A stretch of DNA of 64,000 nt from Terasakiella magnetica. GTDB taxonomy: Bacteria > Pseudomonadota > Alphaproteobacteria > Rhodospirillales > Magnetospirillaceae. Under the pieces are notes generated by a model. It made no database searches. It worked only from the letters and a program-made list of their open reading frames with translations, and was not told the origin of the DNA. Both the position numbers and the translations under genes were made by a program. Positions 20,557 to 28,959 of this stretch are shown piece by piece (the first letter of the stretch is position 1; every line of letters starts with the position of its first letter). The stretch spans positions 94,485 to 158,484 of the forward strand of contig CACVCF010000667.1 in the NCBI GenBank assembly GCA_902729415.1. The letters run 5' to 3'.

Positions 20557-21774
20557 ATGCACGTTCATCTCGACGTGATCGGCGGAATTGCCGGCGATAT
20601 GTTCGCTGCGGCGATCCTCGACGCATTTCCCGAATACCGGAGCGAACTGTTTGACGCGATCGGCCTGCTGGATCTTGACGGTGTGGATTGTCAGCATGAG
20701 AATCACAGTGATCATGGCCTGACCGGCAGCCGCTTCGTCGTGGCCTGTGATGAGGGTGGCCATCACCACGGCCATCACGGTCACCGGCACCGGAGTTTCG
20801 GAGAGATCCGATCCTGGCTGCAAAACACGTCGCTGCCGCCCGATACATGCGCCCGCGCCGTCGCCATCTTCACCCTGCTGGCCGAAGCCGAGGCGCACGT
20901 TCACGGCGTCGATCCCGAGACGGTGACGTTCCATGAGGTCGGTGCCTGGGATTCCATCGTTGATATCGTTGCCGCCGCTTTTTTGATCGGGCGGCTGGGC
21001 CTGGTCTCCTGGTCGGTCTCGCCCCTGCCCCTCGGACGGGGGCGAGTGTCGTGCGCGCACGGCGTCTTGCCTGTTCCGGTTCCGGCGGTGGTTCGGCTGT
21101 TGCAGGGGTTTTCCGTAGCCGATGATGGCGTGGAGGGGGAGCGGGTCACGCCGACCGGCGCGGCTATTCTCCGCTATCTCGATCCCGGCGAGGACCGTGC
21201 CGCCGGGCGGTTGGCCCGTGAGGGGACCGGGTTTGGAATGCGGCGGCTGCGCGGCCTGCCGAACATCGTGCGCTGTCTGGTCATCGAAGAGGCAGAAAGG
21301 GCTGGGAATGGGCAAATCGCAACCATCCAGTTCGACCTGGATGATCAGACCTCGGAGGATCTGGCGGTGGGGCTTGACCATCTCCGGGGGCTTGATGGCG
21401 TATACGAGGTCTTTCAGTCCGCCCTGACGGGCAAGAAGGGGCGGATCGTCCTTCAGATTTCCATTCTGGCCGAGCCGATGGCGGTGGAGCGGGTGGTGGA
21501 TGCCTGTTTCTTTGAAACCACGACCTTGGGGGTCCGCTGGCATCTGTCCCGGCGCAAGATCCTTGACCGCTCCCTCTATATGGTCCGCCAGGAGGATGGC
21601 CCGCCCCTGACCGTCAAAATTGCCGACCGCCCGCTCCAGGGGGCCACCGCCAAAACCGATATTGATGGTGTCGCCCATATGGCCGGGATGGCTGTTCGGA
21701 CCGAACGTCGCCGCCGGGGTGAGGATGCGGGATTGCGGCGATGGACCGGGGCCGGACATGGAGATGGAAGATGA
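20557..21774 (+). CDS. larC: Nickel insertion enzyme LarC (nickel-pincer cofactor)
   Basis: A 405-residue LarC. The start HLDVIGGIAGDMFAAAILD and the FHEVGAWDSIVDIV segment are family signatures. Residues 69-78 are a histidine cluster (HHHGHHGHRH) suited to nickel binding. The C-terminal LarC2 part (FETTTLGVR, LSRRKILDRSLYMV) is in the same frame, unlike Lactobacillus, where it is reached by frameshifting. LarC is a CTP-dependent cyclometallase that inserts nickel into the pyridinium bis-thiocarboxylate mononucleotide. ATG directly follows the upstream TGA; the stop overlaps larE (ATGA). Confidence 0.93.
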   Translation: MHVHLDVIGGIAGDMFAAAILDAFPEYRSELFDAIGLLDLDGVDCQHENHSDHGLTGSRFVVACDEGGHHHGHHGHRHRSFGEIRSWLQNTSLPPDTCARAVAIFTLLAEAEAHVHGVDPETVTFHEVGAWDSIVDIVAAAFLIGRLGLVSWSVSPLPLGRGRVSCAHGVLPVPVPAVVRLLQGFSVADDGVEGERVTPTGAAILRYLDPGEDRAAGRLAREGTGFGMRRLRGLPNIVRCLVIEEAERAGNGQIATIQFDLDDQTSEDLAVGLDHLRGLDGVYEVFQSALTGKKGRIVLQISILAEPMAVERVVDACFFETTTLGVRWHLSRRKILDRSLYMVRQEDGPPLTVKIADRPLQGATAKTDIDGVAHMAGMAVRTERRRRGEDAGLRRWTGAGHGDGR

Positions 21775-22589
21775 CGCAGGGAACCGAGCGCGGCATGGCG
21801 CCGATGGAGTTGGGGCGGCTGCTGAATGTTCTCGGCGGCTATGGCGAACTGGCCGTGGCGGTCAGCGGCGGGATGGACAGTCTGGTACTGGCTCGGATCG
21901 CCCACCGTCATCACCCTTGCGTGGAAATGTTTCATGCGGCTTCACCGGCCGTCCCCAGGCAGGCGTCGGTTCGCCTGGAAAAACTCGCAGCGGATGAGGG
22001 ATGGAAACTCTCGGTCATTGATGTGGGAGAATTGCGCAGTCCCGGCTATGTCCGCAATCCTGCCGATCGTTGCTACTATTGCAAGTCGCGCCTCTACGAC
22101 GGGATTCGAGATCATACCCGTGCCGTCGTCGCCTCGGGCAACAATGTCAGCGACTTGGGAGATTATCGGCCAGGTCTGCGCGCTGCCGCCGAAAGTGGTG
22201 CAGTCCATCCCTATATCGAAGCGGGCATCGGCAAGGACGGGATTCGGCGGCTGGCGGGCTGGTTCGGTTGGCGGGATCTGAGTGACCTGCCTGCTTCGCC
22301 CTGCCTGGCCAGCCGGATCGAGACGGGAATCCCCATCTCCGAGGACGCCCTGGCCGTCATCGACCGGGTTGAAACCATGATCCGCGATCGCTTCGGGTGC
22401 CGGGTCGTCCGCTGCCGCGTCCGTGGCGGCGGCATCTCCATCGAATTGGGAGCCGCCTTTCTGGACGCGCTTACTCCCGAAAGGACTGCCGAAATCCGAG
22501 AAGCCCTGACCGCCCTGGTGGACCGCCTCCGTGACGTGCAAATCACGGCCTATCGGCAAGGCAGCGCCTTTTTGAGGGACGCGAAGTGA
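21771..22589 (+). CDS. larE: Sulfur-insertion enzyme LarE (nickel-pincer cofactor)
   Basis: A 272-residue PP-loop protein. The ATP pyrophosphatase loop SGGMDS is at 32-37. Cys178 in SPCLASRIETG aligns by context with the sacrificial cysteine (Cys176) of Lactobacillus LarE. Two more cysteines, RCYYCK (101 and 104), mean three in all, which could suit the iron-sulfur-cluster variety of LarE; that is inference. The enzyme adenylates the carboxylates of the precursor and replaces oxygen by sulfur. ATG 21771 has a GGAGATGGAAG site and overlaps the larC stop. Confidence 0.92.
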   Translation: MTQGTERGMAPMELGRLLNVLGGYGELAVAVSGGMDSLVLARIAHRHHPCVEMFHAASPAVPRQASVRLEKLAADEGWKLSVIDVGELRSPGYVRNPADRCYYCKSRLYDGIRDHTRAVVASGNNVSDLGDYRPGLRAAAESGAVHPYIEAGIGKDGIRRLAGWFGWRDLSDLPASPCLASRIETGIPISEDALAVIDRVETMIRDRFGCRVVRCRVRGGGISIELGAAFLDALTPERTAEIREALTALVDRLRDVQITAYRQGSAFLRDAK

Positions 22590-23251
22590 TTGATCAGGTG
22601 ACATTGGACTTTTCCCGTCCGGAACGGCTGGGGTTTCCTGAGGCGGTGTTTGCCCAACGCAAATCGCCGGATCAACTGGAAGATATCGTGTGCCGCCTGG
22701 TGGAGCGGAACGAACGCGCCCTGTTCACCCATCTCGACGGCATGAAATTCCTGGACCTGCCCGCGGCCTGCCGGACGCGCCTGGATTACGACCCGCTCTC
22801 GCGGACCGCGTTTCTGGGGCCACCGAAAGAACTGACCGGAATACCGCGCGTGGCGGTTGTGACGGCGGGCACGTCCGATATACCGGTGGCGCAGGAGGCA
22901 CGGCGCACCCTGGACTTCCATGGATTGCCGTCGCTGCCGGTAAATGACGTTGGCGTGGCCGGACTGCACCGCCTGCTGTCCAGACTCGACGAGATCAGGC
23001 CCATGCCGGTAATCATTGCCGTGGCCGGGATGGACGCCGCGCTGGTAAGCGTGCTTGGGGGGCTCATCGGCGGATTGATCGTGGCGGTCCCGACCTCGGT
23101 CGGTTATGGGGTCGCCCAGGGCGGCCTTGCCGCGCTCTCTTCGGCCTTGTCCAGTTGCGCCCCCGGCGTTGTGGTCGTGAATATAGACAATGGTTATGGG
23201 GCGGCCATGGCTGCAACCAGGGTGCTTTACAAAAGTTGTGTGGGAATATAG
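22586..23251 (+). CDS. larB: Nicotinic-acid adenine dinucleotide carboxylase/hydrolase LarB
   Basis: A 221-residue protein whose C-terminal two-thirds is the PurE-like domain of LarB: VVTAGTSDIPVAQEA, AVAGMDAALVSVLGGL and SVGYGVAQGGLAALSSAL. Cys191 in SSCAPGVVVVNIDNGYGAAM corresponds to the catalytic cysteine of the family. LarB carboxylates the pyridinium ring of NaAD and cleaves the phosphoanhydride, the first step of the cofactor pathway. GTG start overlaps the larE stop by four bases. With larC and larE the synthesis set is complete. Confidence 0.93.
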   Translation: MIDQVTLDFSRPERLGFPEAVFAQRKSPDQLEDIVCRLVERNERALFTHLDGMKFLDLPAACRTRLDYDPLSRTAFLGPPKELTGIPRVAVVTAGTSDIPVAQEARRTLDFHGLPSLPVNDVGVAGLHRLLSRLDEIRPMPVIIAVAGMDAALVSVLGGLIGGLIVAVPTSVGYGVAQGGLAALSSALSSCAPGVVVVNIDNGYGAAMAATRVLYKSCVGI

Positions 23252-23293
23252 AAAATATCATCCATTAACTGTAGCGCTGCTGGAGGGATCGAG

Positions 23294-23689
23294 ATGAATG
23301 CCGGAATATTGGAAACCGAGGCGCTGGCCTTCGTAAAGACCCTTAACGAGGCTTGGACCAAGGGAAACGTTGATCGTTTGCAAGATTACTTCCACCCTGA
23401 CATGGTGGCGGTAACGGCGACCGATCGGAATATCCTCTATGGCAAGGATGCCTGTTTCGCGGCCTGGCACAATTTTGCAAGCAACGCCGCGATCCACCAT
23501 TGGACGGAGGTGGATCCGAAGGTTCGGATCTTTGGCAATACCGCCATCGTCACATATTACTTCGATATGTCCTTCGACATGCAGGGGCAGACGGTCAACC
23601 TTAACGGCCGTGACATGTTTGTCCTGGTCAAGGAAGACGGCCGCTGGTGGGCGGTGGCCGACCAATTCTCCGACATGCCCGCCGGTTGA
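23294..23689 (+). CDS. NTF2-like (SnoaL/DUF4440-type) protein
   Basis: A 131-residue single cone-fold domain: AFVKTLNEAWTKGNVDRL, YFHPDMVAVTATD and DGRWWAVADQFSD are typical of the NTF2-like superfamily, which includes ketosteroid isomerase, SnoaL cyclases and non-catalytic binders. A GGAGGGAT site precedes ATG. It lies between larB and the aminotransferase gene, so it probably belongs to the same operon. No substrate can be named. Confidence 0.75.
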   Translation: MNAGILETEALAFVKTLNEAWTKGNVDRLQDYFHPDMVAVTATDRNILYGKDACFAAWHNFASNAAIHHWTEVDPKVRIFGNTAIVTYYFDMSFDMQGQTVNLNGRDMFVLVKEDGRWWAVADQFSDMPAG

Positions 23690-23695
23690 GCCGTC

Positions 23696-24502
23696 ATGAT
23701 GATCTGGCTTGACGGTGCGTTGACCGATGCCGGGACGGCGCGCATTGATCCGGCCGACCGGGGCGTGACGCTGGGTGATGGCTTGTTCGAAACCATTGCC
23801 GTCCGAGGCGGCTGCATTCAGCGGCTGGACAGCCATTTGGACCGTATGCGGGCCGGTGCGGCCATCATCGGTCTCGTGCTGCCAGACGTCGCTTACCCGG
23901 CGATCTTCACTGCGACTCTGGGGGGCAACGGGCTGACCGACGGCGTGCTCCGCCTTACCATCACCCGCGGAATCGCCGGCCGCGGATTGCTGCCGCCCGA
24001 TATCGTCCGCCCCACGATCATGGTTACAGCGTCTCCGGCATCCCCAGCTCCGGGGCCAGCCCGCTGCATCGTGGCGACGCGGACCCGTCGCAATGAGCAT
24101 TCGCCGCTTTGCCGCGTGAAGTCCCTCAGCTACCTCGACAACGTGCTGGCACGGATGGAGGCGCAGGAAAGGGGGGCCGACGATGCCATTCTGCTCAATA
24201 CCGCCGGGCGGGTGGCCGAAAGCTCGGCCGCCAATCTGTTCATTGTCAGGAATGGCGCCCTCCATACGCCCCCCCTGGCGGAGGGCGCTCTTCCCGGTAC
24301 CATGCGGGCAGAGGTCCTGAGACTGACCGGAGGCGTCGAGACGCCGCTGTCTACCGATGACGTCATGGAGGCGGATGAAGCCTTCCTGACCAACAGTCTG
24401 GCCATCCGGCCGATCATCGAACTGGATGGCGTGGCGTTGCGCCGGGGGGGCGTGGCCGAAAGTTTGATCGTCTTCTCCTCGGGCGCGTCGCCCGTCGTGT
24501 GA
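23696..24502 (+). CDS. Class IV PLP-dependent aminotransferase/lyase
   Basis: A 268-residue fold-type IV enzyme. Signatures: DRGVTLGDGLFETI at the N-terminus, the PLP lysine in RVKSLSYLDNVLA, and GRVAESSAANLFIVRNG followed by EGALPGTMR. The family covers branched-chain and D-amino-acid aminotransferases and aminodeoxychorismate lyase (PabC); the length and the GLFET motif favour a PabC/D-aminotransferase-like enzyme, but the reaction cannot be fixed. Its stop overlaps the GTG of the phosphopantetheinyl transferase gene. Confidence 0.82.
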   Translation: MMIWLDGALTDAGTARIDPADRGVTLGDGLFETIAVRGGCIQRLDSHLDRMRAGAAIIGLVLPDVAYPAIFTATLGGNGLTDGVLRLTITRGIAGRGLLPPDIVRPTIMVTASPASPAPGPARCIVATRTRRNEHSPLCRVKSLSYLDNVLARMEAQERGADDAILLNTAGRVAESSAANLFIVRNGALHTPPLAEGALPGTMRAEVLRLTGGVETPLSTDDVMEADEAFLTNSLAIRPIIELDGVALRRGGVAESLIVFSSGASPVV

Positions 24503-25276
24503 TCCCTGGTTTTGATGGCGCCATGACGTCTGACCGCCACCGGGTCGATGTCTGGATCGCCGATGTCACCCGTCGCCCTGGTGGCGCCGATCCGGCATGG
24601 CTGTCCCAAAGCGAACGGGCGATTGCCGCCCGGCGGTGTGCCGCTCCCGATCTCTGGCTCAACGGCCGCTTGCTGTTGCGCCAGATTCTGGGAAAGGTCC
24701 TGCATGCCGATCCGGCAGAGCTGAGTTTCCGCCAGGGGGCAGCGGGCAAGCCGGAATTGGTCGGGACGCCGCTTCACTTCAACCTCTCCCATTGTGGGCC
24801 GCTTATGGCGGTGGCGGCCAGCCGCGGTGGCCCCGTCGGCATCGACATCGAGGCGGAGCGGCGGTCCTCTGGCCTTGAGGCCGGCATGCGGCGCTGGGTG
24901 CTATCCGACGCGGAGCTGAATGAGTGGACGGGGTTTTCCCCCCGCCGAACGCCTCTCTGCCCTTTATCGCCTCTGGAGGCGCAAGGAGGCGGTGTTGAAA
25001 GGAATAGGTTGTGGCTTTGCCCTGCCGCCGCGGGCGTATCATGTCGGCTTCGGTGAGGTGGTCGGCTGGCCGCCATGGTCCGAACCGTGGCGGCTTTACG
25101 AGTTCGCGCTGCCGCCACCCTATGGATGCTGCCTGGCTGCTATTGGCAAGGACCGTGAAGTTCACGTGGAATACCGTTTGTCCCGTGCGGCGTGCTTTGA
25201 TGATGTTCCCTGTTTCGGACAACAAAAAACCGCCGCACAGGATAGTGTGGGGGGGTGTCTGCCGAAATATTCGTGA
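24499..25276 (+). pseudogene. 4'-phosphopantetheinyl transferase, interrupted by a frameshift
   Basis: Two frames together make an Sfp-type transferase of about 258 residues. The first, from GTG 24499, has HFNLSHCGPLMAVA and the magnesium-binding VGIDIEAERR. The second frame, from about 24944 to 25276, supplies ALYRLWRRKEAVLKGIGCGF, the W-KEA-K motif. The switch needs one base fewer in TTTTCCCCCC at 24934-24943; as written, the first frame ends in unrelated sequence at 25056. Either the gene is dead, the C-run is variable or misread, or there is slippage. The intact enzyme would load phosphopantetheine onto a carrier protein, but none is encoded nearby. Confidence 0.75.
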
Positions 25277-25294
25277 GGGAATTTTTTAAGCTAA

Positions 25295-25369
25295 TGGTGG
25301 GCGGTACAAGGATTGAACTTGTGACCCCTGCGATGTCAACACAGTGCTCTACCGCTGAGCTAACCGCCC
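25295..25369 (-). tRNA. tRNA-Val (anticodon GAC)
   Basis: A full cloverleaf read on the minus strand: acceptor GGGCGGT/ACCGCCC, D-arm GCTC...GAGC, anticodon stem CTGTG/CGCAG with loop TTGACAT (anticodon GAC), T-arm ACAAG-TTCAATC-CTTGT, discriminator A and an encoded CCA. It decodes GUC (and GUU). Its 3' end faces the lar operon, the side at which integrative elements usually insert. Confidence 0.95.
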
Positions 25370-25398
25370 GTTGCCATTAGACTTGGCTTTAACTGCCT

Positions 25399-25423
25399 CG
25401 CCACTTTGACGTGGCGCTTTTTA
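25399..25423 (+). terminator. Rho-independent terminator
   Basis: CGCCAC-TTTGAC-GTGGCG followed by CTTTTTA. On the plus strand it could end transcription coming from the lar operon through the antisense of the tRNA gene. Confidence 0.65.
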
Positions 25424-25755
25424 CTCGATGCCTCGGTTCGGTGCAACAAAAATGCTGAGCCGAAACCGCGCAAAAACTTCACCCAAACTCTTCTGCACCA
25501 TCAACACGGCTACCGGCCGGGGCCAATCCCATATCAATGCCGCGCTTTTTCCCTGGGCGAAGCATCCGTTTCAGGGCTCCCCGGAGATGGGGCGCGCTGA
25601 GGGGGGTCTTTTAGCGTCGTTCTTCCGCCATTGCAAGCCCTTCTCGAATGTCGGCACAATAGAAAATGAACGGGCCATGCGTGGAAGGAATGATGCGCTT
25701 TTCGATAGCGGGTATGACACGCGGGCGGCGACCTGATAAGAATGCCGAACAGGCC
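25424..25755. other. Intergenic stretch without a recognisable gene
   Basis: The frames open here on both strands have no family features, no good ribosome-binding sites and poor codon bias. The right end presumably holds the promoter of the amidohydrolase gene; part of the left may hold the promoter of tRNA-Val. Confidence 0.5.
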
Positions 25756-26646
25756 ATGGATACGATTCCCTCTTCCGTCCTCGGTGACGACCATTCCGTA
25801 GTGCAGGTGCAAGAGCCACCGCGGCAGCTGGTGCCGTTGGTGTTCGCCTCGCCGCATTCAGGCCGCGATTATCCGCCCGAATTCGTGGCCGCTTCGCGCC
25901 TTGACCCCCAGACTCTGCGCCGGTCGGAAGACAGTTTCATCGATGAGCTTTACGCCGGTGTAACCCAGGTGGGGGCTCCGCTGCTTGCCGCCTTGTTTCC
26001 CCGCGCCTATTGCGACCCCAACCGCGAGCCCTACGAACTCGACCCCTCCATGTTCGCCGGGCCGCTGCCCAATTACGTCAATACCCGTTCCCCTCGGGTT
26101 CTGGCCGGGCTGGGGACCATCGCGCGGCTGGTTTCCAGCGGCGCCGACATTTATGCCGCCAAGCTGCCGGTGGCTGAGGCCGAGCGGCGCATCGCCCATT
26201 ACTACCGCCCCTATCACCGGCGCTTGCAGGATCTGGTCGAGGCTACCAAAACCGCATTCGGCTGGTCACTGTTGGTGGATTGCCATTCCATGCCGTCGGT
26301 GGGCGGCCCCATGGACCGTGATTCCGGGATGTCGCGGGTGGACGTGGTGCTGGGCGATTGCTTTGCCGCGGCCTGCGCCCCCATCTTCACCCAAGCCGCC
26401 GAGGAGGCCTTTGCCCACCGGGGCTATCGGGTGGTGCGCAACGCCCCCTATGCCGGAGGTTTCACCACTCGGCATTACGGTCGTCCCCAGCATGGCAGCC
26501 ACGCGCTTCAGATCGAGATCAATCGCGGCCTCTATATGGAAGAGACGACCCATATCCGTAGTTCGGGCTTTGCCCAGCTACAGACTGATATCAACTATGT
26601 GGTGGGTGAGCTTGCCACCGCCGCGCGCGAATTCGGTGGGTTATGA
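25756..26646 (+). CDS. N-formylglutamate amidohydrolase family protein
   Basis: A 296-residue zinc amidohydrolase-like protein. FASPHSGRDYPPEF supplies the first metal histidine, RSEDSFIDELY an acidic ligand, LVDCHSMPSVGG the next, and the C-terminal LQIEINRGLYM the family glutamate. The family hydrolyses N-formylglutamate in histidine breakdown, but many members lie outside hut clusters and no other hut gene is here. I start at ATG 25756 because the upstream extension is not family-like; the ribosome-binding site is weak. Its stop overlaps the next gene (ATGA). Confidence 0.85.
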   Translation: MDTIPSSVLGDDHSVVQVQEPPRQLVPLVFASPHSGRDYPPEFVAASRLDPQTLRRSEDSFIDELYAGVTQVGAPLLAALFPRAYCDPNREPYELDPSMFAGPLPNYVNTRSPRVLAGLGTIARLVSSGADIYAAKLPVAEAERRIAHYYRPYHRRLQDLVEATKTAFGWSLLVDCHSMPSVGGPMDRDSGMSRVDVVLGDCFAAACAPIFTQAAEEAFAHRGYRVVRNAPYAGGFTTRHYGRPQHGSHALQIEINRGLYMEETTHIRSSGFAQLQTDINYVVGELATAAREFGGL

Positions 26647-27212
26647 ACCGGTCTTCCGCCCCGCTGCCGGTGGTGATCCGCGATGCCGCGCAGCATGACA
26701 TGGCCGCCATTCAGGCCATCTACAGCTTCTATGTCACCCGCACTGCCGCTTCCTTCGAGGAGACACCTCCCTCGGTGGCGGAAATGGAAGCGCGGCGTGA
26801 GCGGATCTGCCGCCGTGGTCTGCCCTTCCTGGTGGCCGAGGAGAAAGGTGAGGTGCTGGGCTATACCTATGCCGGGCCATTCCGCGAGCGCAGCGCCTAT
26901 CGCTATACCGTCGAGGATTCCATCTATGTGGCGCCCTTCGTGGTGCGGCGGGGAATCGGGCGGCTGTTGCTGGGGGCGCTGGTCGATCGCTGTGCCGAAC
27001 TGGGGTATCGCCAGATGATCGCGGTGATCGGCGATTCGGCCAATCAAAGCTCCATCGCCTTGCACCGCAGCCTCGGCTTTGGTCAGGAGGGGGTGTTGCG
27101 TGGTGTCGGGCTGAAATTCGATCGCTGGGTGGATGTGGTGATCATGCACCGCAGCCTCGGCGCCGATGATCGGCCGCTGCCTGATGGCGGCAAGGCGCCG
27201 TCCTTGGTGTAA
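26643..27212 (+). CDS. GNAT acetyltransferase, phosphinothricin-acetyltransferase type
   Basis: A 189-residue protein with the acetyl-CoA loop VVRRGIGRLLLGALVD, the family segment YTYAGPFRERSAYRYTVEDSIYV split across residues 70-100, and NQSSIALHRSLGF. These are features of the Pat/Bar/YncA group, which acetylate phosphinothricin, methionine sulfoximine or related amino acids. Translation is coupled to the amidohydrolase upstream. The real substrate is unknown. Confidence 0.85.
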   Translation: MNRSSAPLPVVIRDAAQHDMAAIQAIYSFYVTRTAASFEETPPSVAEMEARRERICRRGLPFLVAEEKGEVLGYTYAGPFRERSAYRYTVEDSIYVAPFVVRRGIGRLLLGALVDRCAELGYRQMIAVIGDSANQSSIALHRSLGFGQEGVLRGVGLKFDRWVDVVIMHRSLGADDRPLPDGGKAPSLV

Positions 27213-27242
27213 AGCCGTTATGGCCCGGCACGGTAACGCAGC

Positions 27243-27659
27243 CTAGAACAGATAGTTCATCACGCTTCCCGGCTTGACGGTGCCGGGGGAGGTGATGCGC
27301 ATATTCTCTTCATAGCTGCCGACGCCGCGGGCGACGTCGGTCAAGAACAGGCGCGGCTGTTCTCCGTCGTTCTGCTCGTTGATGCTGTCGACGGAGAAGC
27401 CGAAGGCGCCCCGGCTCAGCAAGGCGTTCTGGCTGTCCCGATGCTCGCGCTGGCGGCGTCCATCGGGATTGAACCCGGTTTCATCCTGGAAGCGCAGTAA
27501 GGACTCTTCGTTCAGTCCAAGTTGATGACTGTAGTCCAGCTTCTCGACATCGGGCCGAGTCGTGGATGCGACGTTACGGCCGCCGGTGCCGATGCGGCTG
27601 GTTGCCGCTGCGACTCCTGACGCCGTTGCCGATCCGATCTGTCTCGTACTCAAAGCCAT
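27243..27659 (-). CDS. Hypothetical protein (138 residues)
   Basis: A soluble, hydrophilic protein with no membrane segment and no signal. A low-complexity Ser/Thr/Ala/Gly start (STRQIGSATASGVAAATS) leads to a charged middle (NEESLLRFQDETGFNPDGRR). Codon bias is coding-like and an AT-rich stretch (27680-27760) upstream could hold the promoter. No family recognised. Confidence 0.6.
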   Translation of the reverse strand: MALSTRQIGSATASGVAAATSRIGTGGRNVASTTRPDVEKLDYSHQLGLNEESLLRFQDETGFNPDGRRQREHRDSQNALLSRGAFGFSVDSINEQNDGEQPRLFLTDVARGVGSYEENMRITSPGTVKPGSVMNYLF

Positions 27660-27828
27660 GATGGAAGCCTAGTTATACCAAGCCTATATTAACTTTCGCA
27701 CAAGCATACCGTAGTGTGATGCGAATTGAAAGGAAATTTTAATATTTAAGGGAGTCGCATAGAAGCAGGGGCGAGTCGGACGCACCGCCACCATGAAAAT
27801 CCCATAGTAATTTTTTGGTAATTCCGAA

Positions 27829-28629
27829 TCAGGGGAAGGTGGATTCAAGCCAGGCCAATGTCTTGTCTGCGGTTTTCTGCCACCACAACTCATCCAACAT
27901 CACGCCATGAGGGGCGCCAGTAAGAACTTCCAGATCAGCATCAAAATAGAATGCGGTCTCATACAGGGCGGAACTTGGAACCAGAACATCGGCATCCCCC
28001 CCCATCACCAGGATCGGCGGGCGATTGCCTCCACGCGGAACTTGGGGGCGTTGAGGATTGAACAACTCGACACAGATACGATGGGATTCTTTTTGGAACC
28101 GGGGCAGAAACCGCGCCGCGACCTCGGGTGGGGTCGCTGGCGAAAAGAAGGCCTTGCGGATCACGTCGCCCGTAACCGCTTGCGGTCCCAGGCTTTGCAG
28201 CAAACCGAACTGAAGACAGACTTCGGGCGAAAACAGCGACAGATGCAGCGCCGATGAGGCCAGGCCGGATGGTGGTACGCTGGACAGCAGAACCGCGCCA
28301 ACCACCCTGTCGTCGTTGGCCAGGCAATGTTGAACCACTAACCCGCCCATGGAGTGGCCGATCAGGACGCAGGGTTGGCCGAGATGGTCCAGGGCGGTGT
28401 GAATGTCGGCGACATAATCATCCAGCGAGGCGGTGGCGAAGCCTTCTTCGCTGTCACCGTGGCCGCGTAACGACACGGCGTGGCAGGAATGCCCTTGGCG
28501 GGCAAAATAGGGCATGAAGTGTTCGGCCCAGACCCAGGCGCCGCAATATGAGCCGTGAACGAACAAAAGGGGCGGGCGGGCGGCGATGGCCGGACCCGGC
28601 GAAAGGCAATTGAGAATTTCGAGTTTCAC
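27829..28629 (-). CDS. Alpha/beta-fold hydrolase
   Basis: A 266-residue hydrolase. LLFVHGSYCGAWVW carries the oxyanion-hole HG, the nucleophile is in LIGHSMGGLVVQ, the acid in VMGGDADVLVPS and the histidine in GAPHGVMLDE. RGHGDSEEG is typical of this esterase/lipase-like group. No signal peptide. It lies 6 bases after the stop of a small hypothetical gene upstream on the same strand, so the pair may be co-transcribed. Confidence 0.85.
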   Translation of the reverse strand: MKLEILNCLSPGPAIAARPPLLFVHGSYCGAWVWAEHFMPYFARQGHSCHAVSLRGHGDSEEGFATASLDDYVADIHTALDHLGQPCVLIGHSMGGLVVQHCLANDDRVVGAVLLSSVPPSGLASSALHLSLFSPEVCLQFGLLQSLGPQAVTGDVIRKAFFSPATPPEVAARFLPRFQKESHRICVELFNPQRPQVPRGGNRPPILVMGGDADVLVPSSALYETAFYFDADLEVLTGAPHGVMLDELWWQKTADKTLAWLESTFP

Positions 28630-28635
28630 GAGGTG

Positions 28636-28959
28636 CTATAATCCGATCTTCTGCTTCAGCCGTTCCAGAAGACTGGGGGGAGGAGCCGGCTTTTTGGGCG
28701 CGGGCTTGCGCTTGGGGGGCGCCCCGGCGGCCATGGGCTTGGGGGCGGGCTTGCAGTTGGGATTGGTGTAAGAATAGAACATACGGAAATCGCCATCGGC
28801 GGCGACTTTGTAATAAGCCACCTTCTTGATGGTGGGGTCCAGCTTGCAGCGGCGCTTGGCGTCGTTTTCGGCTTCGCCGCGATCTTCAATGTCGGAATAG
28901 TCCAGTTTGCCCTGTTTGAGCTCCTGGCCCTCTCTGCAACTGTAGATTTCCGTCGTCAT
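28636..28959 (-). CDS. Hypothetical protein with Pro/Lys-rich C-terminal linker
   Basis: A 107-residue protein. The first 70 residues form a small domain with several cysteines (IYSCREGQ, RRCKLDPT, NPNCKPAP); the rest is a Pro/Ala/Lys-rich linker ending in a short amphipathic helix (SLLERLKQKIGL). No family is recognised. A GAGGGTG site precedes ATG. Confidence 0.65.
   Translation of the reverse strand: MTTEIYSCREGQELKQGKLDYSDIEDRGEAENDAKRRCKLDPTIKKVAYYKVAADGDFRMFYSYTNPNCKPAPKPMAAGAPPKRKPAPKKPAPPPSLLERLKQKIGL

Noticed and set aside
19576..21759. Long minus-strand open frame across the ATP-grasp and larC genes (727 codons)
   Set aside because: Antisense of well-supported genes; no motifs and no start signal.
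25424..25755. Short open frames between tRNA-Val and the amidohydrolase gene
   Set aside because: No ribosome-binding sites, no motifs and mutually overlapping frames of poor codon use.
27684..27893. Minus-strand 69-codon frame before the alpha/beta-hydrolase end
   Set aside because: Overlaps the hydrolase C-terminus out of frame, has no ribosome-binding site and has a non-coding AT-rich second half.
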